53,310 nt of DNA from Secundilactobacillus paracollinoides DSM 15502 = JCM 11969 (lineage in GTDB: Bacteria > Bacillota > Bacilli > Lactobacillales > Lactobacillaceae). The stretch spans positions 1 to 53,310 of the forward strand of contig NZ_BBAG01000017.1 in NCBI RefSeq assembly GCF_001311135.1, written 5' to 3'. A program made the position numbers and the translations under genes. Below the pieces are notes generated by a model. The model was not told the origin of the DNA, did not search any database, and was given only the letters and a program-made list of their open reading frames with translations. Within the stretch, counting starts at the first letter, position 1. Each line of letters opens with the position of its first letter. Positions 20,133 through 30,635 of this stretch are shown here, one piece after another.

Positions 20133-21043
20133 TTAGTCGTGTGTTGCCCGCGGGAAATACTTACGATAATCTCGCTGCAGGTGCGCTTTTGTCACGTGCG
20201 TATAGATCTGGGTCGTGGATAAACTACTGTGTCCCAGCAGTTCCTGCACCGTCCGCAGATCAGCGCCGTGATTCAACAGGTGGGTGGCAAACGTGTGCCG
20301 CAACATGTGCGGATGAATGTCCCCTGTCAGCGTACTGCGATCGATCACTTGGTTCAAAACGTATTCGACACCCGTGGCCGTGATCGGCCGCCCGTAGTGA
20401 TTAATAAAAAGGGTGTCGTGCGTTTGATGGTACTTGGCCATCAGCGGTGCCCGACAGTCGCTCAGATACGTCTGTAAGGCGTGCTTAGCGTAATTGCCAA
20501 ACGGCACGTAACGCTCCTTATTTCCCTTCCCATGAATCAACATGAGCTGGGTACTATCGTCAACGTCGTCGAGTCGCAACCCGCAACATTCGCTGACCCG
20601 GATCCCCGTGGCGTACAGGACTTCCAGAATTGCGGAGTCCCGCAGCGCTAGGGTCGCGTCCGGATTTGCTGCAGCCGCTTGGAACAGCGCCGTCATTTCC
20701 TTTTCGTAAAAGAACCGAGCAATGGCGCCGGCCGTTTTTTCAGCGTGACATAGGCAAACGGATTTTGCGTGATCTGATGTTCACGAACCATAAACTCGTA
20801 AAATGACCGCAGGCTGGAAATCTTTCGCGCAATCGTTGTGCGTGCCTTGTGTTCATCATACAGCTGGCTCAGATAGACCTGAACATCAAGTTTGCTGACG
20901 CTTAACAGATCAGTTGCCCCGCCAGTCTCTGACAGGAAGTGGCGAAACGCGTCAATGTCTTCACGATAGGCTTTAACAGTCTCATCGGAGTACTGACGTT
21001 CACTGGTGAGGTACGTGATAAAGGTTGCCTCTAAATCTGACAC
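20133..21043 (-). CDS. xerC: Tyrosine recombinase XerC, one frameshift
   Basis: Partner of XerD in chromosome dimer resolution (CodV in Bacillus). Catalytic residues: Arg in [18 protein letters not shown] and the Tyr in IYTHV. The frame breaks at 20719, where a G pair on + is single; repair gives [15 protein letters not shown] and 303 residues. Start GTG at 21043 follows GGAGGTGG with ideal spacing; the longer frame to 21115 runs through a promoter/CtsR-like site. First gene of xerC-hslV-hslU, so it is probably under the same heat-shock control as the protease. Confidence 0.9.
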
Positions 21044-21067
21044 ATAACCACCTCCGTTGACAAACAA

Positions 21068-21087
21068 TTTAACAGACTTTAACAGAC
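21068..21087. repeat. Tandem 10-base direct repeat in the xerC leader
   Basis: TTTAACAGAC occurs twice back to back (21068-21077, 21078-21087), between the CtsR-like box and the xerC ribosome binding site, near the predicted transcription start. Confidence 0.5.
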
Positions 21088-21099
21088 GTTCAATCATTT

Positions 21100-21116
21100 G
21101 GTCAAAATTGGTCAAA
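21100..21116 (-). promoter_or_regulatory. CtsR-like operator overlapping the xerC-hslVU promoter
   Basis: GGTCAAA-ATT-GGTCAAA on +, two heptads with a 3-base spacer. The known CtsR box is two (A/G)GTCAAA heptads with a 3-base spacer; only the middle spacer base differs from the usual form. On - the second TTGACC can serve as -35 with a weak TTAAAG 17 bases on. CtsR represses clp and other class III heat-shock genes in Firmicutes, and hslVU is a protease, so control is plausible. Confidence 0.65.
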
Positions 21117-21287
21117 GATTTTTAGGAAAACTTAATCTTTTGTCAGCATTAGTTCTGCATAAGACTGGGTCTGACCGGCCAAACTAACGCGAAACCAGCC
21201 TATGACGGTCATGATTTCGGTTACAATAACTATTATATAACAGATTCAATAAGATATTAACCACTTAAGTCCATGGCCGACTGACTT

Positions 21288-21296
21288 TGGTATACT
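21288..21296 (+). promoter_or_regulatory. Extended -10 promoter of the mazG-like gene
   Basis: TGGTATACT, 30 bases upstream of the start codon. Confidence 0.5.
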
Positions 21297-21326
21297 GAAT
21301 GAAACACAAGTGAGGAAGATGATGAC

Positions 21327-21650
21327 ATGGATTTAAACAGCCACCAAGAATGGTTAGCCGACTTTTACCACCAACGCGGATGGGACACCTATTCACCGCA
21401 GATCGGGATTAATTTTATGACTGAGGAAGTGGGCGAATTATCCCGTGCTGTGCGGACGATGGAAATTGGCAGGGACCATCCTGGTGAACGCAAGGCTAGC
21501 GATGCGAAAATGATGGCTAATCTGCGCGAAGAGATGGCGGATGTGTTGGATCAGGTGCTGTTTTGTGCTAGTAAGTATGGGGTTCGTGCGGATGAGCTGC
21601 TTCGTGGGAGTGAGGAGAAGTTGACGAAGCGGTTTGAGGGTCGGGATTGA
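21327..21650 (+). CDS. MazG-like nucleotide pyrophosphohydrolase
   Basis: 107 residues, one MazG-type all-alpha NTP-PPase domain. The metal-binding pattern is visible: EEVGE in the first helix pair and EEMADVLDQ in the second. Such enzymes remove non-canonical or excess NTPs; the exact substrate is unknown. GAGGAAG lies upstream of the ATG at 21327. It sits on + between topA and xerC, both on -, at the place where many relatives carry trmFO on -. Confidence 0.82.
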   Translation: MDLNSHQEWLADFYHQRGWDTYSPQIGINFMTEEVGELSRAVRTMEIGRDHPGERKASDAKMMANLREEMADVLDQVLFCASKYGVRADELLRGSEEKLTKRFEGRD

Positions 21651-21713
21651 TGGATCCTGGCTGATTTTTTTGATAGAGAAATACTATTTTAGAATAGTCG
21701 TATTTGAGACAGT

Positions 21714-21766
21714 AAAAAGAAGACTTTGCTAGTGATTTTTTCGTTCTGGCTTGGTCTTCTTTTTTG
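21714..21766 (+). terminator. Terminator of the mazG-like gene
   Basis: AAAAAGAAGAC pairs with GTCTTCTTTTT across a large loop with a short inner stem; T run follows. Confidence 0.65.
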
Positions 21767-21899
21767 TTTTTTGGTTTATTTGGGGTTAACTTTGGTTGGG
21801 TTGGTGCTGAGAAGCTTTGAGGAGTGAATTTAGTTTACGTATAGGCCCTTGGTAGTTAGGATTTCTACTGTCCTCGAGACCAAACGTGCTCCGCACTCT

Positions 21900-24002
21900 C
21901 TACTTCTGTACCTCTTCCTCATAATCCCCATTAGGACAAACAACCTGCAAGCCGCCCTTAACCTTCTTTTCAACCAGGTAATGGCCATCCTTTGGACAGT
22001 CACGGCCGACTGGTTTATCCCAGGTCGCGAAGTCACAGTCTGGGTATCTTGAACAGCCGTAGAAGATTCGGTTTTTCTTTGACTTGCGTTCAATCACTTG
22101 ACCCTGCTTACACTTTGGGCAGATCACGCCGATCTCCTTGACGATCGGCTTTGTATTCCGGCAGTCTGGGAAGCGTGAACAGGCGTAGAACTTGCCGTAA
22201 CGGCCCATCTTAATGACCATTGGTGCCCCACAGATATCACAGTCAAAGCCGGCTGGTTCATCCTTGATCTGAATCTTTTCGATGGTGTCCTGAGCGTGGT
22301 CGACTTCCTTTGAAAATGGCTTATAGAAGTCATCCACAACCTTGACCCAGTTTTGATGGCCCTCTTCGATACCATCCAGTTCCTTTTCCAAGCCAGCGGT
22401 GAACCCAACGTTCACGATGTCTGGGAAGTAGTCCTGAATGATCGAATTGACGATATCACCCAGTTCAGTCGGTTCAAACCGGCGACCCGTGAGTTTCACA
22501 TAGTACCGGCGCTGAATCGTATCCAGCGTTGGTGCATAAGTCGATGGCCGACCAACGCCATTTTCTTCAAGCGCCTTGATCAGGTTGGCTTCAGAATAAC
22601 GTGCCGGCGGCTGGGTAAAGTGTTGCGCTGGGTCGGTCTTGCTCAAGGTCACCGTGTCGCCTTCGTTGAGGTCGGGCAACAGGTTATCCTTTTCCTTACC
22701 ATCCTTATACAGCTTCAAGAACCCGTCGAACTTCATTTTTGAGCCGTTAGCCTTAAACGTGACGCCGTTTTGTTCCAGTGTAACCGCCATGGTGTCCATG
22801 ACAGCGGGTGTCATCTGGCTGGACATGAATCGGTTCCAGACCAGTGAATACAGCTTGAACTGGTCGTTGGTCAAATATTCCTTGAGATCCGCCGGTGTCC
22901 GGTAAACAGAGGTTGGCCGGATGGCTTCATGGGCATCCTGAGCCCCTTCTGGCAGCTTGCCTTTGATCGTCTTAGTAGCGGCGTATTCGGCACCGTACTT
23001 TTCGTGAATGAACGATGACGCTTCATGCTTGGCAATGTTTGAGATCCGAGTCGAGTCGGTCCGCATATAGGTAATGAGCCCCTGTGAGCCTTCCTTGCCG
23101 ATGTTGATTCCTTCATACAATTGCTGAGCGGCCATCATGGTCTTTCGCGTCCGGAAGTTCAACTTCCGGTTAGCTTCCTGTTGCATGGCACTCGTTGTGA
23201 ATGGCGGTTGCGGTGACCGCTTCCGTTCCTTACGAGTGACTTTGGTGATATCAAAATCGCCGTCACGATCGATGTCGGCGAGGACCTTTTGCACCGCCTC
23301 GTTGTTTGGCAGATCCTGCTTCTTGACGTTACGACCATAGAAGCTAGCGGCAAACTTAGACCGTTTGTGTTTAAATTCAGTATCGATGGTCCAGTACTCT
23401 TCAGGTTCGAAGTTCTTGATCTCGGTTTCACGATCAATGATCAGCTTAAGCGCAATGGACTGCACCCGACCGGCACTGAGCCCCTTCTTCACTTTCTTCC
23501 ATAAAAGCGGTGAGATCGAGTAGCCCACTAACCGGTCTAAGATCCGCCGAGCCTGTTGGGCATCGACCAGATCCATGTCGATCGAACGTGGGGTCTTAAA
23601 GGCGTCCTTAACAGCATCTTTTGTAATTTCATTAAAGACGACCCGGTTTTTATCTTTCGGATCTAAATCAAGAATGTGGGACAAGTGCCAAGCAATGGAT
23701 TCACCTTCACGGTCCGGGTCAGCTGCGAGATAAACTTGTTTAGCTTTCTTGGCTTCGGAACGTAATTCCTTGATGACATCACCCTTCCCACGGATGGAAA
23801 TATAGTGGGGATCGTAGTCGTGATCAACGTCGACGCCCATCTTACTCTTTGGTAAGTCGCGCACGTGACCCAGGCTAGCCATCACCTTGTATGTCCGACC
23901 GAGATATTTCTCGATGGTTTTTGCTTTGGCAGGCGATTCCACAATCACAAGTTTCTTTTGCGGCTTCTTACGCTTTGCCCGTTTTTTGGTTGATGTTGGC
24001 AT
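21900..24002 (-). CDS. topA: DNA topoisomerase I
   Basis: Type IA topoisomerase that relaxes negative supercoils. 700 residues: TOPRIM at the N-terminus ([27 protein letters not shown]), catalytic Tyr in [12 protein letters not shown], and three C-terminal zinc-finger-like repeats (CDICGAP...CSRFPDC, CPKC...CSRYPDC, and a degenerate last one). Start at 24002 has AAAGGAG 7 bases upstream. Follows dprA, as in Bacillus. Confidence 0.96.
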   Translation of the reverse strand: MPTSTKKRAKRKKPQKKLVIVESPAKAKTIEKYLGRTYKVMASLGHVRDLPKSKMGVDVDHDYDPHYISIRGKGDVIKELRSEAKKAKQVYLAADPDREGESIAWHLSHILDLDPKDKNRVVFNEITKDAVKDAFKTPRSIDMDLVDAQQARRILDRLVGYSISPLLWKKVKKGLSAGRVQSIALKLIIDRETEIKNFEPEEYWTIDTEFKHKRSKFAASFYGRNVKKQDLPNNEAVQKVLADIDRDGDFDITKVTRKERKRSPQPPFTTSAMQQEANRKLNFRTRKTMMAAQQLYEGINIGKEGSQGLITYMRTDSTRISNIAKHEASSFIHEKYGAEYAATKTIKGKLPEGAQDAHEAIRPTSVYRTPADLKEYLTNDQFKLYSLVWNRFMSSQMTPAVMDTMAVTLEQNGVTFKANGSKMKFDGFLKLYKDGKEKDNLLPDLNEGDTVTLSKTDPAQHFTQPPARYSEANLIKALEENGVGRPSTYAPTLDTIQRRYYVKLTGRRFEPTELGDIVNSIIQDYFPDIVNVGFTAGLEKELDGIEEGHQNWVKVVDDFYKPFSKEVDHAQDTIEKIQIKDEPAGFDCDICGAPMVIKMGRYGKFYACSRFPDCRNTKPIVKEIGVICPKCKQGQVIERKSKKNRIFYGCSRYPDCDFATWDKPVGRDCPKDGHYLVEKKVKGGLQVVCPNGDYEEEVQK

Positions 24003-24171
24003 CCAATTACTCCTTTAACAAATTTTTTGAAAATACAATGTTATGGTTTTTATTCATCAAATCTTTCACATCATATTTCATAAAAAATGGATTGTCAACC
24101 AAAGAACTACTATATTATAGTGCGTAAATGTGTCGGTGACCGTTGAAATCGGCTCTTAATTGCAGGTGATA

Positions 24172-25042
24172 TTACAAAAATTCTTCAAGGATGTGTTGCG
24201 GTGTTAGCACGGGTTTAGCGCCCGCTAGGATCAGTTCGTTGCACCCTGCTGAAAGGGGGGTCATCGATCCGTCCGGGAACCGCTAAAACATTTCGATTAT
24301 TTTGAATGGCAAGGTTGGCAGTGATTAAACTGCCACTATGTTGTTTGGCCTGAACGACCAACACCGTTTCCGTCAATCCTGCGATGATGCGGTTGCGCTC
24401 CACAAAATGGTGCGGCTTGCCCACGTCACCGATCGGATACTCGATTAAGACCAGTTCGTGAGCGGCCATGTACGCTTGTAACTTACGATTTTGGGCAGGA
24501 TACGTGAGGTTCAGCCCCGTACCAATAACGCCAATCGTATGCCCACCGGCATGAATGGCCAATCGGTGACTGAGCGCGTCAACGCCCTTTGCTAAGCCGG
24601 AAACGATCACGTGGTTTTGCTGAATCGGTTGCGGTAAAAGCCGTTTCATCGCCGTTTGGGCATATTGATTCGGTTCCCTGGCGCCCACAACGCCGAGTAG
24701 TTTGCCCGCCGTTAATAAGGCAAGATTACCTTGATAAAAGAGCACGTTCGGTGGCAAATAACTTTCCTTGAGTTGGGCAGGATAGTGCTTGTCCAAAATC
24801 GTCAGCCAGTTGGCTTCATTTAAGTGGCGCGTCAACACGTCACTGAGTTGCTGACTGGTAAAACTGGTATAAAATTGCTTGGCTTTTGTTGGATTGAGGT
24901 TTGCAATGCGGGCCATGTCTTCAGGCAATAGTCGTTTAACACCGGTCGGATGTGCCTGAAGCCACTGGTAGATCAATGTTTCGCCCTTAATGCCAATGCC
25001 CTTCGCTAATCTGAGACGCAGTAATAATCGTCGTTTATCCAT
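24172..25042 (-). CDS. dprA: DNA processing protein DprA, one frameshift
   Basis: Loads RecA on incoming single-stranded DNA during transformation (Smf family). Rossmann-like core with the signature VIVSGLAKGVDALSHR, GVIGTGLNLTYP and FVERNRIIAGL. The frame is broken at 24255-24260, a run of six G where five are expected; removing one gives DDPLSAGCNELILAGAKPVLTP and a stop at 24172 (289 residues). This is one of the few insertions among the indels in the window. Start at 25042 has AAAGGAG upstream. Member of rbgA-rnhB-dprA-topA. Confidence 0.9.
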
Positions 25043-25100
25043 GGGTTGTCACTCCTTTGTTTGTTCCTAGAAGTAACTACGCAGGATAATCGCAAAATGG

Positions 25101-25870
25101 TTAAAAAAAGTCTGAAACTGGCGCAAACGTTTTTCGGTGAATGGGTGTTGGGCCTAACTGGGCAAGACCAGCCAGGTGCGCTTTCGTACCGTACCCTGCA
25201 TTATGGCTAAATTCATAACCGGGGTAACGCTGGTCATAGCTCTGCATCACGTGGTCACGGAAAACTTTGGCCACGATGCTGGCAGCCCCAATACTGATAC
25301 TCTTGGCATCACCCTTAATGAGCTTGAGTTGTGGAATATCAGTGTCGATGCTCATGGCATCAATGAGTAATTGCTGCGGTTTGACGGTTAAATGATTGAC
25401 CGCTTCAAGCATTGCGGCCCGTGTTGCTTGATAGATATTCAGGTCATCGATCTGCTGAGCTGAAGCCCACCCGATGCCGACACTGACTGCTTCGTTTAAG
25501 ATCTGCGGGTACAGTTCCTCGCGCTTATGGTCACTGAGTTGTTTGGAATCATTCACACCCAATACGTCAAAATCTGCAGGTAACACAATGGCACAACTGA
25601 TGACCGGCCCAGCCAACGGTCCGCGGCCAACTTCATCAATACCGGCGATCACTGTGCGCCCTTTATCCCGAGCTTGGTTTTCATAAAAAAAACGCTTCTC
25701 AAAAGCGTTTTTGCGTCGGCTAACTTGGCGAGCCGTTTATGAGTTTGGGCGATCAGCTGTTGAACGCCCTTGCGCGAATCTGCAGCTGCTTCGACAAACA
25801 ACGGATCCGTTTCAGAAGTAACGGCCATAAATCCTTTTTTATAGTCGGCAATGGAACGTCTATCAGTCAT
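25101..25870 (-). CDS. rnhB: Ribonuclease HII, one frameshift
   Basis: Removes ribonucleotides and RNA primers from DNA hybrids. Catalytic acidic residues in [14 protein letters not shown], the KLIKGD block and the [12 protein letters not shown] region are visible. Restoring one T in the run at 25708-25712 joins a Firmicute-type N-terminal extension (about 70 residues) to the core through [18 protein letters not shown], giving 256 residues. The start at 25870 overlaps the 3' end of rbgA by 8 bases, so the two are translationally coupled. Confidence 0.93.
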
Positions 25871-26717
25871 TCCTATCGCCGTCCATTCTGTCTAAGGTAT
25901 ACCGTCCCAACTTAGCCTTTCTGGTATCTTGGATCAGTCGTTCGCTTGCCCGGTCATAGTCATCCTTCATCCCAATTTTCTTGGTGATGGCCAATAGGAG
26001 ATCAACGTCAGATAAGTCGAGATCTGCATCGGAAAGTTTGTACCGTTCAGGCAGCGCTTCGGGGTAAGTTTCACGGAAAAAGTGCAACGCAAACAAGGCC
26101 ACGTCATCACTCGCAAACCGCTTATCCTTGATGGCACCGGTCAGAGCAAGCTTCTGCCCCGTTTCTTCATCTTCAAACTTTGGCCATAAAATCCCTGGCG
26201 TATCCAGCAAGGACAGTTTTGAAGAGGACCGCAGCCACTGCTGACCCTTTGTCACACCAGGCGTATCGCCGACCTGGGCGACCCGTTTGTTAACAAGGCG
26301 GTTCAGCAATGTGGATTTCCCGACGTTCGGAATGCCCACAGTAATCGCGCGAATTGGCCGCTCTTTCAGCCCCTTTTGCTGTTCGGCAGCGAGTTTATCC
26401 CCCAAAATAGATTGGGCAATTTTTGTCACTGTTTTGGTTGTGATATTAGCCTTTGAATCCACCGCAATGGCTGGCAGTCCCATTGCCTTGAAATGCGCGA
26501 TCCAATTTTTGGTCTGAGCGGGATCAGCCAGATCACTCTTGGTCAGGATCATCAAATGCGGTTTGTCTTTGATCAGCCGTTCGATCTCTGGATTTCGTGA
26601 GGCGTCCGGAATGCGGGCATCAACGAGTTCAAACACAATGTCGACCACGTGTAGATTTTCTTCCAGTTGACGGATGGCCTTGGCCATGTGGCCAGGAAAC
26701 CACTGAATTGTTGCCAT
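25863..26717 (-). CDS. rbgA: Ribosome biogenesis GTPase RbgA (YlqF)
   Basis: Circularly permuted GTPase needed for late 50S assembly. Motif order is G4 (TKSD), then G1 (GIPNVGKST), G2 (DTPGVT) and G3 (LLDTPGI), diagnostic of the permuted YlqF family. 284 residues from 26717; GAGGAGA lies upstream. The longer frame to 26771 overlaps yozE and has no homology. Followed by rnhB. Confidence 0.95.
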   Translation of the reverse strand: MATIQWFPGHMAKAIRQLEENLHVVDIVFELVDARIPDASRNPEIERLIKDKPHLMILTKSDLADPAQTKNWIAHFKAMGLPAIAVDSKANITTKTVTKIAQSILGDKLAAEQQKGLKERPIRAITVGIPNVGKSTLLNRLVNKRVAQVGDTPGVTKGQQWLRSSSKLSLLDTPGILWPKFEDEETGQKLALTGAIKDKRFASDDVALFALHFFRETYPEALPERYKLSDADLDLSDVDLLLAITKKIGMKDDYDRASERLIQDTRKAKLGRYTLDRMDGDRND

Positions 26718-26733
26718 TGTTACTCTCTCCTCA

Positions 26734-26952
26734 CTATTCCGCTGCCTGGTACATCGTCCAAGCCTCATCAAAAATGGTCATGGACGGTAAGTAAGGCGCG
26801 TTTTCTTCAAGATATTTTGAAATGCTGTCAAAGTGCGTATCCTGTTTTGGAAACGCCTGGTCTAAGAACGCATTGTTCGCAAACTCAGCCACGGATCCGT
26901 GGTCTTCTGGGTTGCGCAGTGTCATGAGATATTGGTAAAAACTTCTTCGCAT
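26734..26952 (-). CDS. YozE family SAM-like protein (UPF0346)
   Basis: 72 residues, all-helical; SFYQYLM at the start, EFANNAF, FPKQ and the ending FDEAWTMYQ are the UPF0346 signature. Structure of the Bacillus member is a sterile-alpha-motif fold; function unknown. AAGGGG 7 bases upstream of the ATG. Lies 16 bases before rbgA. Confidence 0.88.
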   Translation of the reverse strand: MRRSFYQYLMTLRNPEDHGSVAEFANNAFLDQAFPKQDTHFDSISKYLEENAPYLPSMTIFDEAWTMYQAAE

Positions 26953-26982
26953 CAGATCACCCCTTTGTTCTGTTGATGCTGG

Positions 26983-27593
26983 TTACTTTTTAGGAATTAA
27001 GACTTTAAATTCAAACTTGCCGGCACCGCTCATGTCGATCTTCGTTGCCCGGTACTGCACACCCTTTGTTCGAAAGGCATTCAAGTTCAGCGTAATTGTT
27101 TTTTGTTTGGTATCTAAAACGACCCATTTTGGCAAGTTATAGGATTTCTTAATGTAACTCATCACTGCCTTAACCGGCACGCTGAGCTGGCCAACCGCAA
27201 GTTTCTTTGCTTTCAGCTGAACGTTACCGTTCTTCAGCAACTTCGGCGTCAATGATAACCCAAAGTGCACCGTGATGCCTAATACCTTGGTCTGGCCGGT
27301 AACCACTGCATCGTTTTTTACGTGAAACTTATAGTTCATTTGTGAGTCATTCTTATCCTGGAATCGGTCCAGATAATAGTCTGACATCGCGTTTAATTGC
27401 TTCTTGTTAAGGCTCACATTGAAACTAGCGGCACTTTTAGCCGTAGTTGCAGTTGGCTGTTTAACGGATGATGCCCCCGTGAACTGGGTCAAAAGGAAGA
27501 TAAATCCAATAACGATAATGAGCACCAGCCTAAAAAGCCCCACTTCCACGGATTTCTTGGTTGTTTTTGTTTTGTTTGTGCTGAACGTTGCAC
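26983..27593 (-). CDS. YpmS family (DUF2140) membrane-anchored protein, one frameshift
   Basis: Single N-terminal transmembrane segment (VLIIVIGFIFLLTQF) followed by an extracellular beta-rich domain. The frame lacks its first residues because of one lost base in the A run at 27532-27536; repair links NPWKWGFFRLVLI to a GTG start at 27593, which follows the ypmR stop by 12 bases with GGGGTG as ribosome binding site. 203 residues. Function unknown; paired with the GDSL hydrolase as in Bacillus (ypmR-ypmS). Confidence 0.75.
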
Positions 27594-27605
27594 CGTATCA
27601 CCCCA

Positions 27606-28514
27606 CTATTTTGATTGCCACGATTCGTACTTGCCCATCACGCCAGCCAAGGTCTTTGCCATGTACCGATAACCCCGATGATTGGGGTGAAAATGATCTT
27701 CGTCAGATAGGTAGTCATTCTTTTCTTTGCTGGTCTGGTTCTGTAACAGACTCTCGACTGACGAGGCCGACACGTATTTACTGTTCGACTTCGTCACTTC
27801 TTGTTTTAACTTGGCCTTTGATGCAGCTGATTGGTACTGGCCATAAGTCAGTTGTTTACTGATGCTGACAAAGTGAACATTATCACTTTGTTGTGCCACT
27901 GATTTGTTTACAACGTTCCACTGCGCCACCGCATTGGTGATCATCGTGGCATTTGTGAAGTAAACATAGACCGGATTGTATATACCAAACATATAAATGG
28001 TTGCATTTGGATTCACGGCACGAATGTCTTTGATCAGGCGTTGAACTTTCTTTCGGTAGGTTTTCTTCACTGGTGTCAGCTTGCTATCTAACTGCTTATT
28101 GCTAGATACAAAGATGCTTTTTTCAAGACTCTGCAGTAAGTCATTACCACCCACCGTCAACGTGATCACGTTCGCCTTTTTCAGCGAAGCCCGTTCTTTT
28201 TGATTCGTCCGAACGCGTTTATCGATCTGGTCAGACCGTAGCCCGCCAATGCCATAATTGCTTGAACTTAGTTTCACATAGTATGCCTTCTGCAAATCGT
28301 TTTTCAAATCCGGTAAATACCCTTTATGGTCGTTGGCGTACCCGATTCCCTGAGTGAGGGAGTCCCCAATTGCGACCAGCTTGACCTGTTTAGTCGCTGG
28401 TGTTTTATCCTGCTCAGTTGTGGTCGTCTTGTGCTGCTGAAACAGCCAATAACCGCCAACACCAAGAATGATGATCACGACCACAGCCACAACCCATTTT
28501 ACTAATCGACGCAT
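27606..28514 (-). CDS. SGNH/GDSL hydrolase (YpmR-like), membrane anchored
   Basis: 302 residues. N-terminal transmembrane anchor (about residues 7-24), then the SGNH fold: block I AIGDSLTQGIG (Ser nucleophile), block III GGND, block V DHFHPNHRGY (Asp-x-x-His). Predicted extracellular lipase/esterase; substrate unknown. Start at 28514 has AAGGAG upstream, 11 bases. Heads the ypmR-ypmS-yozE-rbgA run. Confidence 0.87.
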   Translation of the reverse strand: MRRLVKWVVAVVVIIILGVGGYWLFQQHKTTTTEQDKTPATKQVKLVAIGDSLTQGIGYANDHKGYLPDLKNDLQKAYYVKLSSSNYGIGGLRSDQIDKRVRTNQKERASLKKANVITLTVGGNDLLQSLEKSIFVSSNKQLDSKLTPVKKTYRKKVQRLIKDIRAVNPNATIYMFGIYNPVYVYFTNATMITNAVAQWNVVNKSVAQQSDNVHFVSISKQLTYGQYQSAASKAKLKQEVTKSNSKYVSASSVESLLQNQTSKEKNDYLSDEDHFHPNHRGYRYMAKTLAGVMGKYESWQSK

Positions 28515-28646
28515 TAAAACCAACACTCCTTATTTTTTCACACTTACGGCGCGCATTCGCCGTATTATCTGAAGTCATTTGGCGTTAATGGTACCGAGAT
28601 TCGCTGAGAATGCCAAGTTGACAAATCCCAATATAAGAAAAAATCA

Positions 28647-28666
28647 AGAATTCACTTCTGAATTCT
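28647..28666 (-). terminator. Terminator of degV
   Basis: AGAATTC pairs with GAATTCT around a 6-base loop; on - TGA and six T follow. 34 bases past the stop. Confidence 0.6.
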
Positions 28667-28699
28667 CGACTTTATCACACTTTTGTCCATTTGGCTATC

Positions 28700-29538
28700 T
28701 TAATCATAGGAGTAGATCAACGCAAACGCGCCCGGTCCACCATGGGTAGCAATGATTGGCACCGTTTCACGGACCAGAATGTCCACGTTCGGAAACAGTG
28801 GTTGGAGCTTGTCCGTCAGACGTTTAACTTCCCCCATCGCGTTTACGTGGGAGATACCGATCGCATTGATCTTCAACCCCTTCATCTGTTCAACGACCTG
28901 GTCGAAGTAGCGGTCGATCGGTTTGGCGCCGCGGCCCTTTGTCCGAATGTCCAAATTACCGTCACCGACCTGCAGGACGATCTTAATGTTAAGGAGTGAC
29001 GAAATTGCGCCAGTGACCCGGCTGATTCGGCCACCCTTCACCAGATTGCTTAAGGTCATGACACCCATAAACAACTTGGTGTGGTTGCGCACCTTGTCGA
29101 TCACGGCCAGAACGTCTTCTTTGCTGCCGCCCTGCTGTGCCAGCTTCGCCGCTGCGATGACCTGAAGCGCAAGCGCCCGGTCGGTGGTGCCACTGTCAAT
29201 AACGGTCACGTCAGTCTTACTGATGGTTGCTGCCTGTTCAGCTGTGTGCACTGTGCCGCTGATACCTTCCAGCATGTCCAAACAGACCACAGAACTGCCG
29301 TCTGCGCCCAGTTCGTCAAAGACCTTAATAAAGTCCCCCAGCGGTGTTGACTGGTCTTAGGGAACGTTTTTGAGCTTTCCATCTTATTAATAAATTCTTC
29401 GTTCGTAATCGTATGTCGTTCGACATAAACGACATCATCGATCATGACCGTCAATGGCACGATCGTAATGTGGTATTTTTCGACTTCTTCGTCCGTCAGT
29501 CCCGCCGAAGAGTCCGTTACTATCTTTACACTTGCCAT
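28700..29538 (-). CDS. DegV family fatty-acid-binding protein, one frameshift
   Basis: DegV/FakB-like protein that presents a bound fatty acid to a kinase. N-terminal KIVTDSSAGL and the lipid-contact region VCLDMLEGISGT, DSGTTD, then GRISRVTGAIS and the C-terminal ISHVNA. A lost base at 29347-29348 splits it (AGTCAACACC for AGTCAAACACC); repair gives SQTPLGDFIKVFDELG and 279 residues. Ribosome binding site is weak. No fakA kinase is in the window. Confidence 0.88.
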
Positions 29539-29703
29539 AATTGGTTATAACCACGCTTTCTTCCCAAAAGGTTGTCATTTCATGCTACAATGTCACGAGT
29601 AGCACGAAAACTATTCGCTAATAGTATAGCAGATTTAGCGGGTGTTTTCATAATTTTATTACGGGTGTTTGGTGACCCACCAGCATTTATGGGAGGTCTT
29701 TTC

Positions 29704-30373
29704 TTGCTTCAATCAAACCAGAAACAAAAACGATCAGCGGCGCCGCAGTTTTCACGACGCTATCAAATCATTAATGAAGTTTTAAACTCGGTCACGCACG
29801 GCATCGGCGTCGGCCTCAGTATTGCCGGTCTGGTGCTCCTGATCATCAGAGCAGTTCACCTTGGCGGCGCAATGCGCATTACAGCGTATACCGTCTACGG
29901 TGCAATTCTGGTGCTGTTTTACCTTGCCTCGACCATGTTCCACAGCCTCTACTTCACTAAGGCGAGCCACGTGTTCCAAATTTTCGACCACTGTGCCATT
30001 TATTTACTCATTGCGGGCACTTATACCCCTTACTGCCTAGTCGTCATTAGAGGCACGCTAGGATGGGTTATATTCGGTGTCACTTGGGTCACTGCGGTTC
30101 TGGGTATCATCTACAAGAGTCTTTGGCTAGGAAAATTTCAAAAACTGTCCACGATCCTATACGTGGTCATGGGCTGGTTCTGTGTCCTGGGCTTCAAACC
30201 ACTCTATAACGGCCTGGGGCACGGCTTTCTCTTGTTAGTATTAGGCGGCGTAGCTTCACGGCGGGCGCAGTCCTTTACAGTTTCAAAAATATAAAATTCG
30301 GCCACGTTATTTGGCATTTGTTTGTGTTGCTTGGGACGATTTTGATGTTTTTTCGGTGTATTTGTATGCGTAG
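29704..30373 (+). CDS. TrhA/hemolysin III family membrane protein, two frameshifts
   Basis: PAQR-fold protein with seven hydrophobic segments; the conserved His/Asp/His set is in NSVTHGIG, STMFHSLYF and DHCAIY, plus a later His. Members affect membrane fluidity; 'hemolysin' is historical. Two T-run losses (30255-30256 and 30348-30353) split the last segment; repair gives GGVAFTAGAVLYSFKN and a stop at 30373, 223 residues. Start TTG at 29704 follows GGAGG by 7 bases. The stop codon overlaps the edge of a family 1 hairpin element. Confidence 0.85.
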
Positions 30374-30496
30374 AGAGTGGAGGAAGGCGTTTAAGGGGCA
30401 GAATGTAACGGACTCTGGCAGAAAATCCCGATCCTGGATTTTTTGTCAGAGTCCGTTACATGGCCGCCCCTTGCCTTCCGGAACTCGTTTCGGCAC
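30371..30496 (-). repeat. Family 1 structured element, copy A
   Basis: A 126-base unit read on -. Head GTGCCGAAACGAGTTCCGGA, then a 98-base hairpin (30382-30479), then tail TTCCTCCACTCTCTA. The hairpin has an outer helix GGAAGGC/GCCTTCC, helix AAGGGG/CCCCTT, internal loop CGGCCA/TTCTG, helix TGTAACGGACTC/GAGTCCGTTACA, and an apical A-rich helix with an A-C mismatch. Copy C2 at 45765-45889 has the same layout and loops but different helix sequences. Could also act as a terminator for trhA. Confidence 0.75.
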
Positions 30497-30595
30497 GGTG
30501 GCCTAGAAAGCCAACTACTAAAAGCTCTTAAATCAATCTTAAAACGAATCTTCAACGATTAAAATCAGCAAAAAATCCTCAAAATTCAGGCTCAA

Positions 30596-30632
30596 AAAAG
30601 GCCGCGCAATCACCCAGACTGCGCGGCCTTTT
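30596..30632 (-). terminator. Terminator of thyA-dfrA
   Basis: AAAAGGCCGCGCA and TGCGCGGCCTTTT pair around an 11-base loop, with T run on -. Very GC-rich stem. Confidence 0.9.
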
Positions 30633-30635
30633 ATT

